From Actinomadura macra NBRC 14102 (GTDB taxonomy: Bacteria > Actinomycetota > Actinomycetes > Streptosporangiales > Streptosporangiaceae): 64,000 nt of DNA. Shown here one piece after another: positions 40,274 through 49,240 of the stretch (its first letter is position 1; each line of letters begins with the position of its first letter). The translations under genes were made by a program, and so were the position numbers. The stretch is from assembly GCF_001552215.1 (NCBI RefSeq), contig NZ_BCQT01000028.1, positions 62,001-126,000 on the forward strand, read 5' to 3'. The notes beneath the pieces are model-generated. The model worked only from the letters and a program-made list of their open reading frames with translations. It did no database searches and was not told the DNA's origin.

Positions 40274-42289
40274 TCAGGGCGTGGCCAGCTGGCACCAGAC
40301 GACCTTGCCGCCGCTGGTGCGGCGGACGCCCCACCGCTCCGCGAGCCTGCCGACCACGTGCAGGCCGCGGCCCGTCTCCAGCATGTCGTGCTCCTCCTGG
40401 TGGCGGATCCGGGGGCGGCCGTCGGAGCGGTCGAACACCTCGCACACCAGCCCGCCCTCTCGGACGAGCCGGAGCGTGATACGGCCGCCCGCGTGCCGGA
40501 TCGCGTTGGTGACCAGCTCGGAGACCAGCAGGACCGTGGTGTCGGCCATCTCCCCCAGACCCCAGCGGCCGAGCCGGTCGCGCACGAGCCCGCGCGCCCG
40601 CCGCACGGCCGCCGGCTCGGCGGGCAGGTCCCAGGACGCATGGTGGTCGGACGGGATGCGCCGCAGCCGCGCCACCAGCATCGCGATGTCGTCGCGGTGC
40701 TGGTCGTCATAGACGCCGTCCAGGGCGGCCTGGCACAGCTCCTCCAGCGGACGGGCGGCGGCGTTGAGCCCGAACGTCTGCTGGAGGCGGGCGAGACCGT
40801 CGTCGATGTCGCGGGCCCGGTTCTCCACCAGCCCGTCGGTGTACAGGAACAGCAGTGTCCCGTCCTCGACGGTGAACTCGCGGCTGACGATGGGCCCGTC
40901 GCCGACCCCGAGCGGCGGCGCGGGCGGCACGTCCAGGTAGTCCGAGTCGGCCCCGGGCGGCGCGATCAGCGGTGGCAGGTGCCCGGCGCTGGCGACCTCG
41001 CAGCGGCCGCTGACCGCGTCGTAGACCACGTACGCGCAGGTGGCGAAGTGCGGCTCGCGCTCGCCGAGCGTCCGCATCAGCGAGTCCAGCCGCTCCAGCG
41101 CCTCCGCGGGCGGCAACTCCAGTCCGGCGAGGGTGTGGATGGCGGTGCGGAGCCGCCCCATGGTGACCGCGGCCTTGACGCCGTGCCCGGCCACGTCCCC
41201 GACGACGAGGGCGACCCGCGCGCCGGGCAGGGCGATCGACTCGTACCAGTCGCCGCCGACCTCGATGAGCCGGCTGCCCGGCAGGTAACGGTGGTGCACC
41301 TCGACCGGCGACGGCGCCGACAGCCCGGTCGGCAGCAGGCTGCGCTGGAGGGTGAGCGCGGTCGCCCGCTCCCGCGAGTACTGCCGGGCGCTCTCGACGA
41401 AGATGGACGCGCGGCTGGCGAACTCCATTCCGATCTCGACGTCGTAGGCGTCGAACGGGCGGTGCGCGACGCTGCGGGTGCACACGAAGAAGCCGAGCAC
41501 GGCCGCGGCGGAGGTGATCGGCAGCAGCAGCATCGAGGCGCCCTTGAGCAGGTCGGCGACCGGCGGGCGGCGCCAGGCGGCGGCGATCCGGGCCGCGCCG
41601 TCGCCGCCGAGGCCCACCAGCACCGGCTCCCCCGTCTCCATGCACCGCGCGTACGGGGTGCCGGCCGGATAGACGAGCGCCTCACCGGTGGGGAACGTCG
41701 CGTCCCAGGCGGGATCACCGTCGTCGAAGCCGAGGGCCATCCGGCGCAGGAGCAGCGCCCCCTCGGGTCCGACGGGCGGCTCGTCGGCGTCCACCAGGCT
41801 CTCCAGCAACAGCAGCGCTCCGGAGTTGCAGAAGTGCGGGATGAGCACGTCCATCAGGCCGCGCGCGAGCAGATCCAGATCGAGCGTGGAGCCGATGCGG
41901 GGCAGCGCGTCGTCCAGGAGAGCGCGGCGGATCACCGCCGGGTCGACGAACCGGTCGGCGAGCGGCACCGGGACGCGCACGACGGCGAGCGCCGCGAGAC
42001 CGGGCGAGCCGCCGCTCATCGGGTGCACGGTGACGACGGCGTCCAGCGTCGCGCCCGCCGGGGTCTCCACGGCGAGCATGGCGGTGCGCTCCCGCCCGGC
42101 CGTCAGCGCCTCCAGCAGCGGCTTGCGCGCACCGGCGATCACCTCGTCGAGGTGGGCGCCGTGCAGCCCGTCCGGTTTCGGAGACAGAACGGCGGCGGCG
42201 TTACGGTCGAACTGGAGTATTCTCCCCGACGAATCCATGCCGAGAATAAGAATTCGGGTGGACGACTCCATCGCTCGATTATGGGACAT
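40274..42289 (-). CDS. SpoIIE family protein phosphatase with GAF and ATPase domains
   Basis: The 671-residue regulator has, in order, a PAS-like N-terminus (about 10-105), a GAF domain (about 130-300), a PP2C/SpoIIE phosphatase domain (about 320-540: VGGDWYESIALPGARVALVVGDVAGHG with the metal aspartates, LFLYTDGLVENR, HRDDIAMLV) and an anti-sigma-type HATPase domain (about 545-671: LLVSELVTNAIRHAGG, EVFDRSDGRPR, GRGLHVVGRLAERWG). Such proteins control alternative sigma factors through anti-sigma-factor antagonists. No sigma factor or antagonist gene lies nearby, so the partner is elsewhere. Confidence 0.95.
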   Translation of the reverse strand: MSHNRAMESSTRILILGMDSSGRILQFDRNAAAVLSPKPDGLHGAHLDEVIAGARKPLLEALTAGRERTAMLAVETPAGATLDAVVTVHPMSGGSPGLAALAVVRVPVPLADRFVDPAVIRRALLDDALPRIGSTLDLDLLARGLMDVLIPHFCNSGALLLLESLVDADEPPVGPEGALLLRRMALGFDDGDPAWDATFPTGEALVYPAGTPYARCMETGEPVLVGLGGDGAARIAAAWRRPPVADLLKGASMLLLPITSAAAVLGFFVCTRSVAHRPFDAYDVEIGMEFASRASIFVESARQYSRERATALTLQRSLLPTGLSAPSPVEVHHRYLPGSRLIEVGGDWYESIALPGARVALVVGDVAGHGVKAAVTMGRLRTAIHTLAGLELPPAEALERLDSLMRTLGEREPHFATCAYVVYDAVSGRCEVASAGHLPPLIAPPGADSDYLDVPPAPPLGVGDGPIVSREFTVEDGTLLFLYTDGLVENRARDIDDGLARLQQTFGLNAAARPLEELCQAALDGVYDDQHRDDIAMLVARLRRIPSDHHASWDLPAEPAAVRRARGLVRDRLGRWGLGEMADTTVLLVSELVTNAIRHAGGRITLRLVREGGLVCEVFDRSDGRPRIRHQEEHDMLETGRGLHVVGRLAERWGVRRTSGGKVVWCQLATP

Positions 42290-42433
42290 GGAGCGTCTCC
42301 ATGAGGTCGATACGGCGGGGGAAACCCATCCGCAACCCCGATCCCGTGGGGGCTGTAGGGGGCCGGCCGATATCGGGCCAGGTAAGCGGAATTCCTCACC
42401 CTCGGCACGGGGAAATCATTCCAGATCATACTG

Positions 42434-43294
42434 TCAGGGTTTCCCGAACACCTGCGGCGGCGGCACGGGTGCGGTGATCTCCTCACCGTCGTGCAACGGC
42501 GCCGCGCCGGCGCAGAACGCGGTCAGGTCGTGGCCGTCCACCAGCCGGGCCCGCGTGAGGCCGCCCGCCGCGCGCCGGGTCAGCTCGGAGGCCGGCAGTG
42601 GCTCGCGCGACGCCGCGACGATGAGGTTGCCGAACCGGCGGCCGCGCAGCACGCCCGGGTCGCCCATCAGCAGCGTGTGCGGGAACACCGACCGCACGGT
42701 CGCCGCGACCCGCCGCGCGAACGGAAGGCGGAACCCGTCGGCGACGTTGACCAGGTAGGTGCCGCGGGGGCGCAGCACTCGCGCGACGTCCTGGACGAAC
42801 TCACGGGTGGCCAGCTCGACCGGCATGGACGCCTCGGCGAACGCGTCCATCACGACCAGGTCGTCCGCCTCGTCTGCGACCGCGGCGACGCCGGTGCGGC
42901 CGTCGGTGATGCGGATCTTCAGGCCGGGGACGTTCTTGACCGGCAACTGCTCTCGCACGAGTTGCACCAGGTCTCCGTCCGGCTCCAGCACCACTTGCCG
43001 GGAGCCCGGACGGGTCGCGGCGATGTAGCGCGGCAGCGTGCATCCGGCGCCGCCGACGTGCACGGCGTCGAACGCCTCGCCGACCAGGCCGAGCTCGTCC
43101 ACGACATCGCCCATCAGCCGCATGTACTCGAAATCGAGGTAGGTGGGGTCGGTGAGGTCCACGTACGACTGGGGGACCCCGCCGACGAGCAGCATCCACC
43201 CGCCGTCCCGGTCGGCGTCCCGCAGGAGCTCGGCCTCCCCTCCGGCGATCCGGTACCGGTCCGGCTGGGGGTCCCGCCTGCCCTTGCGCGCCAT
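42434..43294 (-). CDS. Spermidine synthase-like aminopropyltransferase-fold protein
   Basis: A 286-residue Rossmann protein of the spermidine synthase superfamily. It has LLVGGVPQSYVDLTDPTYLDFEYMRLM at the N-terminal hairpin, AVHVGGAGCTLPRYIAATRPGSRQVVLEPDGDLVQLV (nucleotide-binding loop and acidic residue), DDLVVMDAFAEASMPVELATREFVQDVARVLRPRGTYLVNVADG. The GGGxG motif is changed to GGAGC and the active-site acids of true spermidine synthases are not all visible, so it may be a methyltransferase-like relative. It lies 75 nt after the peptide-transporter ATPase on the same strand. Confidence 0.82.
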   Translation of the reverse strand: MARKGRRDPQPDRYRIAGGEAELLRDADRDGGWMLLVGGVPQSYVDLTDPTYLDFEYMRLMGDVVDELGLVGEAFDAVHVGGAGCTLPRYIAATRPGSRQVVLEPDGDLVQLVREQLPVKNVPGLKIRITDGRTGVAAVADEADDLVVMDAFAEASMPVELATREFVQDVARVLRPRGTYLVNVADGFRLPFARRVAATVRSVFPHTLLMGDPGVLRGRRFGNLIVAASREPLPASELTRRAAGGLTRARLVDGHDLTAFCAGAAPLHDGEEITAPVPPPQVFGKP

Positions 43295-43369
43295 CCCCCC
43301 ACCCTACGGACCCCCCTCCGCATCAGGGCCGGCGCGTGCCCCGCCACGGCTGAGCGGTACCGGCCGCGC

Positions 43370-44392
43370 TCAGCCCAGCTCGGTGAGGGCCTCCTCCTCG
43401 GCGGCGAAGTGACAGGCGCTCGGGTGGGCGGAGCCGTCCCGCGGCCGCAGGGGCGGCTCCTCTCCTGCGCACACGTCCTGTGCCTTCCAGCAGCGGGTAC
43501 GGAACCGGCAGCCGGACGGCGGGTCCAGCGGCGACGGCGGCTCCCCCACCAGCCGGATCTGCCCCGACAGGCCGGGCGCGTCCGGATCGGGCACCGGGAC
43601 GGCGGACAGCAGGGCCTGCGTGTACGGGTGGGTCGGATGGTCGTAGATCCGCGTCTGGTCGCCGGTCTCCACGACCTTGCCGAGATACATGACGGCGACG
43701 CGGTCGGAGATATGGCGCACCGCGGCGAGGTCGTGCGCGATGAACACGTAGGCCAGGCCGAGTTCCCGCTGGAGCTCGGCGAGCAGGTTCATCACCTGGG
43801 CCTGGACGGAGACGTCCAGCGCCGACACCGGCTCATCGCAGACGATCACGTCGGGGCGCAGCGCGAGGGCCCGGGCGATCCCGACGCGCTGGCGCTGCCC
43901 GCCGGAGAACTGGTGCGGGTACCGGTTGACATGCCCTGGGTCGAGACCGACGAGTTCGAGCAGTTCGCGGACGCGCGCACGCCGCTCCGTCCGGGGTGCC
44001 ACCTCCGGATGGATCGCGAACGGCTCACCCACGATGTCGCCTACGGTCATCCGGGGGTTCAGGGACGAGTACGGGTCCTGCAACACCATCTGAACGCGGC
44101 GGCGAAGCGCGCGCAGCTCGGCCTTGGGCAGCGCGAAGATGTCGCGGCCCTCGAACCGGACGGTCCCGGCGGTGGGCCGTTCGGCCGCCAGCAGCAACTT
44201 CGCCAGCGTGGACTTGCCGCAGCCGGACTCGCCGACGACGCCGAGGGTCTCGCCGCGCCGCAGCTCCAGGTCCACGCCGTCCACCGCCCGGACCCGGCCG
44301 ACCGTACGCTTGACCACCACGCCGCGGGTCACCGGGTAGTGCTTGACCAGGCCCTCCACCCGCAGGATCGGATCCTCAGCCGTCTCCGGCAC
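43370..44392 (-). CDS. Oligopeptide/dipeptide ABC transporter ATP-binding protein (OppF-like)
   Basis: The 340-residue second ATPase of the importer has Walker A GESGCGKST, signature QFSGGQRQRVGIARALAL, Walker B VIVCDEPVSALDVSVQAQV and switch histidine YVFIAHDLAAVRHI. The C-terminal oligo/dipeptide extension, SGCRFRTRCWKAQDVCAGEEPPL, holds the cysteine cluster that binds an iron-sulfur centre in some homologues. It overlaps the OppD gene by 17 nt and ends the operon. Confidence 0.96.
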   Translation of the reverse strand: MPETAEDPILRVEGLVKHYPVTRGVVVKRTVGRVRAVDGVDLELRRGETLGVVGESGCGKSTLAKLLLAAERPTAGTVRFEGRDIFALPKAELRALRRRVQMVLQDPYSSLNPRMTVGDIVGEPFAIHPEVAPRTERRARVRELLELVGLDPGHVNRYPHQFSGGQRQRVGIARALALRPDVIVCDEPVSALDVSVQAQVMNLLAELQRELGLAYVFIAHDLAAVRHISDRVAVMYLGKVVETGDQTRIYDHPTHPYTQALLSAVPVPDPDAPGLSGQIRLVGEPPSPLDPPSGCRFRTRCWKAQDVCAGEEPPLRPRDGSAHPSACHFAAEEEALTELG

Positions 44393-45422
44393 GGTGCACC
44401 TCCTCGGCGAAGTGGCAGGCGGCGTCGTGTCCGGGCGCGACGGCGACCGGCGCCGGCCGCACCACCGCGCAGACCGCCTCGGCTCGGGGGCAGCGAGGGT
44501 GGAAAGGACAGCCGGGCGGGAGCGCCGCGGGATCGGGGGGCGTCCCCCTGATCGGGACGAGCGGCGCGCCGCGCCGGTCGAGGCGCGGCACCGAGGCCAG
44601 CAGGCCCCGGGTGTAGGGGTGCGCGGGCCGGGCGTACAGCTCGCGGGCGGGCGCCTGTTCGGCGACCGAGCCCGCGTACATGACGACGATCCGGTCCGCG
44701 ACGCCGGCGACGACGCCGAGGTCGTGGGTGATCAGCACCATGCCCATGCGCAGCTCCTCCTGGAGCCCGGCGAGCAGCCGCATGATCTGGGCCTGGACGG
44801 TCACGTCGAGGGCGGTGGTGGGCTCGTCGGCGATCAGCACGTCCGGCTCCAGCGCCAGCGCCATCGCGATCATGATGCGCTGGCGCATGCCGCCGGAGAA
44901 CTGGTGCGGGTAGTCGCCGAGCCGTCGCGCGGCGGACGGGATGTGCACCCGCTCCATCAACTCCACCGCCTTGGCCGTGGCCGCCCTTCGCCGCATCCCG
45001 CGGTGCACCTGGTACATCTCGCGGATCTGGTCCCCGACCGTGAACACTGGATTGAGCGCGCTCAACGCGTCCTGGAAGACCATCGCGACGTGGTCGCCGC
45101 GGTACTGGCGGCGGCGCCGCTCGGGCAGGCCGAGCAGTTCCTCGCCGCGTAGCCGTACCGACCCGCCGGTGACCCGTGCGGGCGGGGTGTCCAGGATGCC
45201 CATGACGGCCTGCGCCGCGACGCTCTTACCCGACCCGGACTCGCCGAGGATCGCGACCGTCTCGGCCTCGGCGAGGGTGTAGGACAGTCCGTTCACCGCC
45301 CGCACGTCCTGGCCCCGGACGTCGAACCGCACATGCAGATCGTCCACTGCGAGGAGCGGTCGGGCAGGGAGCGGCTCGCCGGCCGCCGTGTCCTTCAGGT
45401 CCGTTGTCATCGTCGTCGTCAC
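44376..45422 (-). CDS. Oligopeptide/dipeptide ABC transporter ATP-binding protein (OppD-like)
   Basis: The 348-residue ATPase has Walker A GESGSGKSV, signature QFSGGMRQRIMIAMALALEPDVLIADEPTTALDVTVQAQIM and switch LITHDLGVVAGVADRIVVMYAGS. The C-terminal peptide-importer motif is PGCPFHPRCPRAEAVC. The GTG start at 45422 overlaps the OppC stop as GTGA and opens with VTTTMTTD. It forms a heterodimer with the OppF-like protein at the cytoplasmic side of the permease pair. Confidence 0.96.
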   Translation of the reverse strand: MTTTMTTDLKDTAAGEPLPARPLLAVDDLHVRFDVRGQDVRAVNGLSYTLAEAETVAILGESGSGKSVAAQAVMGILDTPPARVTGGSVRLRGEELLGLPERRRRQYRGDHVAMVFQDALSALNPVFTVGDQIREMYQVHRGMRRRAATAKAVELMERVHIPSAARRLGDYPHQFSGGMRQRIMIAMALALEPDVLIADEPTTALDVTVQAQIMRLLAGLQEELRMGMVLITHDLGVVAGVADRIVVMYAGSVAEQAPARELYARPAHPYTRGLLASVPRLDRRGAPLVPIRGTPPDPAALPPGCPFHPRCPRAEAVCAVVRPAPVAVAPGHDAACHFAEEVHRAGDG

Positions 45423-46399
45423 CGCAGCTTCGGGTCGAGGGCGTCGCGGACGGCGTCGCCGAGCATCAGGAAGCTCAGCACCGTGGCCGACAGGAACACG
45501 GCGGGGAAGACCAGCAGGTGGGGATGGTCCACGAAGGCGTCCTTGGCCTGGTTGAGCTGGAGGCCCCAGGAGACCTTCGGGTACTGCAGGCCGACACCGA
45601 GAAAGTCCAGCGTCGCCTCTCCCGCGATCACGTGGCCGACGTTGAGGGTGGCGACCACGATCACCGGGGCGAGCGTGTTCGGCAGGATGTGCCGGGTCAT
45701 GATCCGGGCGTCGGAGGCGCCGAGCAGCCGTGCGGCCTGCACGTAGTCGGCGTCCCTGACGGAGATGACCTGGCCGCGCATGATGCGGATCATGGTCGTC
45801 CAGCCGAGCAGCACCAGCACGAGCGTCATCGCGCCGACGCCGTGGCTCGGGAACGCGACGAGGATGACGGTGGCACCGAGCACGAACGGCAGCCCGAAGA
45901 ACACATCGGTGAGCCGGGCGATCAGCGCGTCCAGGAGTCCGCCGTAGTAGCCGGCCAGCATCCCGAACACCAGCGCGATGGCCAGCGCGAAGAGCGTGAC
46001 CGCCGTGCCGATCAGCAGCGTCGGGCGGGCGCCGTGCACGATGTGCGCGTAGTAGTCGCAGCCGGCGAGGTCGGTGCCGAACCAGTGGTCCCCGGACGGG
46101 CCGAGCTTGGCGTCGTTGGCGTCGCACCCCTCGTTGACACCCGTGCCGGTGAACAGCCGTGGCACCGCGGCCATCAGCCCGACCAGTGCCAGGATCACCG
46201 CCGATCCCCAGAACACCCAGCGGCGCCGCAGGTCGCGCCATGCGTCGTCCCACAGCGACGCGCGGCCGATCCCGCTGCCCGCAACCGCGACGGCCGCGGC
46301 GGCCGTGCCCGGGGCGCCCGCACCGGCGGCCGCGGGTGCGTCGCCGATCCCGCCGCCGGCCGGGCCGGGGCCGGGCGTGCCCATATCCTCGATCTTCAT
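45419..46399 (-). CDS. Peptide ABC transporter permease (OppC-like)
   Basis: This 326-residue permease has about six helices and the EAA loop region ARLLGASDARIMTRHILPNTLAPVIVVATL, which docks the ATPases, preceded by SHGVGAMTLVLVLLGWTTMIRIMRG. The N-terminal ~50 residues are an unusual Gly/Ala/Pro-rich extension (PGPGPAGGGIGDAPAAAG) before WRDLRRRWVFWGSAVILAL. After helix 1, the external loop contains DHWFGTDLAGCDYY, standard for OppC/DppC. The stop overlaps the OppD start. Confidence 0.95.
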   Translation of the reverse strand: MKIEDMGTPGPGPAGGGIGDAPAAAGAGAPGTAAAAVAVAGSGIGRASLWDDAWRDLRRRWVFWGSAVILALVGLMAAVPRLFTGTGVNEGCDANDAKLGPSGDHWFGTDLAGCDYYAHIVHGARPTLLIGTAVTLFALAIALVFGMLAGYYGGLLDALIARLTDVFFGLPFVLGATVILVAFPSHGVGAMTLVLVLLGWTTMIRIMRGQVISVRDADYVQAARLLGASDARIMTRHILPNTLAPVIVVATLNVGHVIAGEATLDFLGVGLQYPKVSWGLQLNQAKDAFVDHPHLLVFPAVFLSATVLSFLMLGDAVRDALDPKLR

Positions 46400-46460
46400 C
46401 GCCCACGCCTCACTGCGCTCGCGTCACCCGACGACTCCCCCACCGTGCCCATCCCGTGGC

Positions 46461-47387
46461 TCACGCGTACCTGATCCGGGGGTCCAGCAGCCCGTACAGC
46501 AGATCCACCAGCAGGTTGACCAGCAGAAAGATGAGCACCAGCACGGTGACCGCGCCGACCACGACGGGCCCCTCCTTCAACTGGATCGACTGGAACACCT
46601 GCTGGCCGATGCCCGGCAGGTTGAAGATCCCCTCGGTCACGATCGCGCCGCCCATCAGGGATCCGAAGTCCACGCCGAGGTACGTCACGACGGGTATCAG
46701 CGAGTTGCGCAGCGCGTGCCGGCCCACCACCCGCAGCCTCGACAGCCCCTTGGCGTTGGCGGTGCGCACGTAGTCGGCCCGCAGGTTCTCCGCGAGGCTC
46801 GTCCGGGTGAGCCTCGCGACGTAGGACAGTCCGAGTGAGCCGAGCACCATTCCGGGCAGTAGGTAGCTCGTCGGCCAGCCCTCGTCCATCCCGGCGGTGG
46901 GGAAGACCTCCCAGTGCAGCCCGAACAAGATCTGCGCGGTGTAGCCCAGCACGAACACCGGCACCGCGATGAGCAGGGTCGTCCCGCCGAGGACCAGTGT
47001 GTCGGCCAGCCGCCCGCGCCGCAGTCCCGCCCAGACCCCGAGCAGGATGCCGACGAACAGCTCGAACATCCAGGCGGTGACGGCGAGCTGCGCGGTCACC
47101 GTCCAGCGCCCGCCGAGCATCTCCGACACCTTCTGGCCGGTGTAGTTCTCTCCCAGGTCCCCCTGGAGCAGCCCCCACATGTACTTGCCGTACTGCACCA
47201 GCAGCGGGTCGTTCAGGTTGTACCGCTCCCGCAACGTCTGCAGCACGTTCTCGGGGACGGGCTTGTCCCCGGCGAGCGCCTGGATCGGATCGCCCGGCAG
47301 CGCGAACACCATCGCGTAGATGAGCAGCGTCGTGCCGATGAACACGGGGATCGCCTGGAGAAGCCGCCGGAGGACGTAGCGCCACAT
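46461..47387 (-). CDS. Peptide ABC transporter permease (OppB-like)
   Basis: The 308-residue permease begins MWRYVLRRLLQAIPVFIGTTLLIYAMVFALPGDPI, the typical OppB/DppB start, and has six helices. The EAA loop reads RTANAKGLSRLRVVGRHALRNSLIPVVTYLG, followed by LMGGAIVTEGIFNLPGIGQQVF. It starts 6 nt after the substrate-binding protein stop, so it belongs to the same operon. Confidence 0.96.
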   Translation of the reverse strand: MWRYVLRRLLQAIPVFIGTTLLIYAMVFALPGDPIQALAGDKPVPENVLQTLRERYNLNDPLLVQYGKYMWGLLQGDLGENYTGQKVSEMLGGRWTVTAQLAVTAWMFELFVGILLGVWAGLRRGRLADTLVLGGTTLLIAVPVFVLGYTAQILFGLHWEVFPTAGMDEGWPTSYLLPGMVLGSLGLSYVARLTRTSLAENLRADYVRTANAKGLSRLRVVGRHALRNSLIPVVTYLGVDFGSLMGGAIVTEGIFNLPGIGQQVFQSIQLKEGPVVVGAVTVLVLIFLLVNLLVDLLYGLLDPRIRYA

Positions 47388-47393
47388 CGCCGG

Positions 47394-49040
47394 TTACTTC
47401 ACTGTCACTTCGTTGGCGAGCAGCCCCGTCGCGTAGGCCGTGATCGTGACGTTGTCGACCTTGTCGGACCGGCCGCCCTGGCCCGCCCACGTCCACAACG
47501 GGATCATCGGCATCTCGCGGATGGCGACGTCCTCGGCCTGGTTGTAGAGCCGCAGCGCCTCCTGCGGGTCAGAGGAGCGGTTCGCCTTGGCGATGAGGCC
47601 GTCGAACTCCGCGCTCTTCCAGCCCATGCGGTTGCTGCCCGAGCTCCACATGTTCTCCAGGTAGTTCTGGGCGCTCGGGTAGTCGGCCTCCCAGTTCTGC
47701 CGGTAAGGGCCTTTCTCGGTGCGCTTGTTCAGCATCCCGAAGTAGTCGGACGCGGGCACTTGGCGGAACTGGATGTCCTGGATGCCGAGGTTCTGCCGCA
47801 GGGAGTTGGCGACGATCTGCATCCATTGGTAGTAGGTCGGCTGCGCGTTGGAAAAGTACAGCTCCAGCGTCCCCTTGAACCCGCCCGACCTGGCGTACAG
47901 CGCCTTCGCCTTGACCGGGTCGTAGCCGCACAGCTCACCGCACGCGTTCGGCCGGTGCCCGGTGATGATCGCCGGGAGGAGCGAGTCGGCGGGCAGGTAG
48001 TCGCCGTTGTAGACCGCCTTGTTGATGCCCTGCCGGTCGATGGACATCGAGATCGCCTTGCGCAGGTCGGGGTTCGCGAAGCGCTTGTCGAACAGCGGGA
48101 AGCCCAGGTAGTCGATCGTTCCCATCTCGCGCGACAGGAACCGGTCGCCCAGCAGACGCCTGGCCTCGGGCACCTTGGCGGACGGAATCGTCTGGAGCAC
48201 GTCGATCCGCCCGGCCCGCAGGTCGGTGTAGGCGGTCTCGGCGCTGGAGTAGCTCTTCCAGGTGATGCCCTTGTTCTTGGGCTTGCGGGGGCCGGTATAG
48301 CCGGGGTAGGCGACGAGCTTGATCTGCTTGTTGCGCTCCCAGTCGCCGCTCATCATGTATGGGCCGTTGCCGATCGGGTGCTCCTCGAAGGACGTCAGGT
48401 CCTGGAGGCCCGCCTTCGGCATCGGCGCGAACGCGGGGTAGGTCAGCAGCAGCGGGAACTGGTTGAACGGGTCGGTCAGCGTGACCCTGAGCGTGCTCTC
48501 GTCCACGACCTCGACGCCCGAGAGCCGGTCGACCTCGGGCTTGGCCTTCCCGTCCGCGGGGTTCATCTCCGCGTACCCCTTGATGTGCGAGAAGTAGTCG
48601 TTGGCGCTGTAGGCGTTCGGACCGTAGGCCGCGTTGTTCCAGCCGTCGGCGAAGCTGCCCGCGGTGACCGGCTCGCCGTTGTGGAACTTCTGCCCCGGCC
48701 GGATCTTGATCATCCAGACCTTCTGGTCGTCGCTGGTGACCGACTCGGCCGCGAGGTTGACGGCCTTGCCGTCCTTGCTGAGACCCACCAGGTTGTCGAA
48801 CAGGCCGCTGAGCACGTCGAACGCGTAGCTGCTGGTGGTGTTGCCGGGCACCAGGTGATCGGGCTCGGGATGGCCGGCGGTGAACGTGCCGTCCCCCGCC
48901 TTGTCGCCGCCACCGCAGGCCGACAGCCCGAGCGAGGCCGCGAGCAGCACCGTGGTCAGCCCGGTGGTCAGCCCGGTGGTTCGGCGGCCGGCGCCTGTCA
49001 GCCGGCGGTCGCCCCGGCTCGCACCCCTGAGGCTGGTCAT
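47394..49040 (-). CDS. Peptide ABC transporter substrate-binding lipoprotein
   Basis: A 548-residue SBP family 5 protein. ATG 49040 has GAGGAGGAGC upstream. The signal peptide contains a tandem TTGLTTGLTT encoded by the duplicated DNA GGTCAGCCCGGT and ends in a lipobox, LGLSACGGGD. The mature protein has the family pattern VWMIKIRPGQKFHNGEPVTAGSFADGWNNA, HPIGNGPYMMSGDWERNKQIKLVAYPGYTGPRKPKNKGITWKSY and YWEADYPS-like QNWEADYPSAQNYLENMWSS. It captures oligopeptides or similar solutes outside the membrane. It is divergent from an M20 peptidase gene. Confidence 0.95.
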   Translation of the reverse strand: MTSLRGASRGDRRLTGAGRRTTGLTTGLTTVLLAASLGLSACGGGDKAGDGTFTAGHPEPDHLVPGNTTSSYAFDVLSGLFDNLVGLSKDGKAVNLAAESVTSDDQKVWMIKIRPGQKFHNGEPVTAGSFADGWNNAAYGPNAYSANDYFSHIKGYAEMNPADGKAKPEVDRLSGVEVVDESTLRVTLTDPFNQFPLLLTYPAFAPMPKAGLQDLTSFEEHPIGNGPYMMSGDWERNKQIKLVAYPGYTGPRKPKNKGITWKSYSSAETAYTDLRAGRIDVLQTIPSAKVPEARRLLGDRFLSREMGTIDYLGFPLFDKRFANPDLRKAISMSIDRQGINKAVYNGDYLPADSLLPAIITGHRPNACGELCGYDPVKAKALYARSGGFKGTLELYFSNAQPTYYQWMQIVANSLRQNLGIQDIQFRQVPASDYFGMLNKRTEKGPYRQNWEADYPSAQNYLENMWSSGSNRMGWKSAEFDGLIAKANRSSDPQEALRLYNQAEDVAIREMPMIPLWTWAGQGGRSDKVDNVTITAYATGLLANEVTVK

Positions 49041-49240
49041 GCTCCTCCTCGTGCCCTCTCGCGTGTGCGGCCGGGCGGCCCGCCCGCCGCACTTCAGACT
49101 GGTGGCAGCGTCGTACCGCAAGAACGGTTTGGGTACGCCGCTGAACGATTCGAAACCGGATCGATACGTTTTTGATCACTCGTTGACAGAGGTCAGCGAG
49201 GGAAGAAAATGAAGACTTGTTACGAAAGGCGGCAACGGGA

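Noticed and set aside
49217..49240. TTG start of the M20 peptidase
   Set aside because: It would be followed by a TTA leucine codon, very rare in this genome, and has a poorly placed SD.
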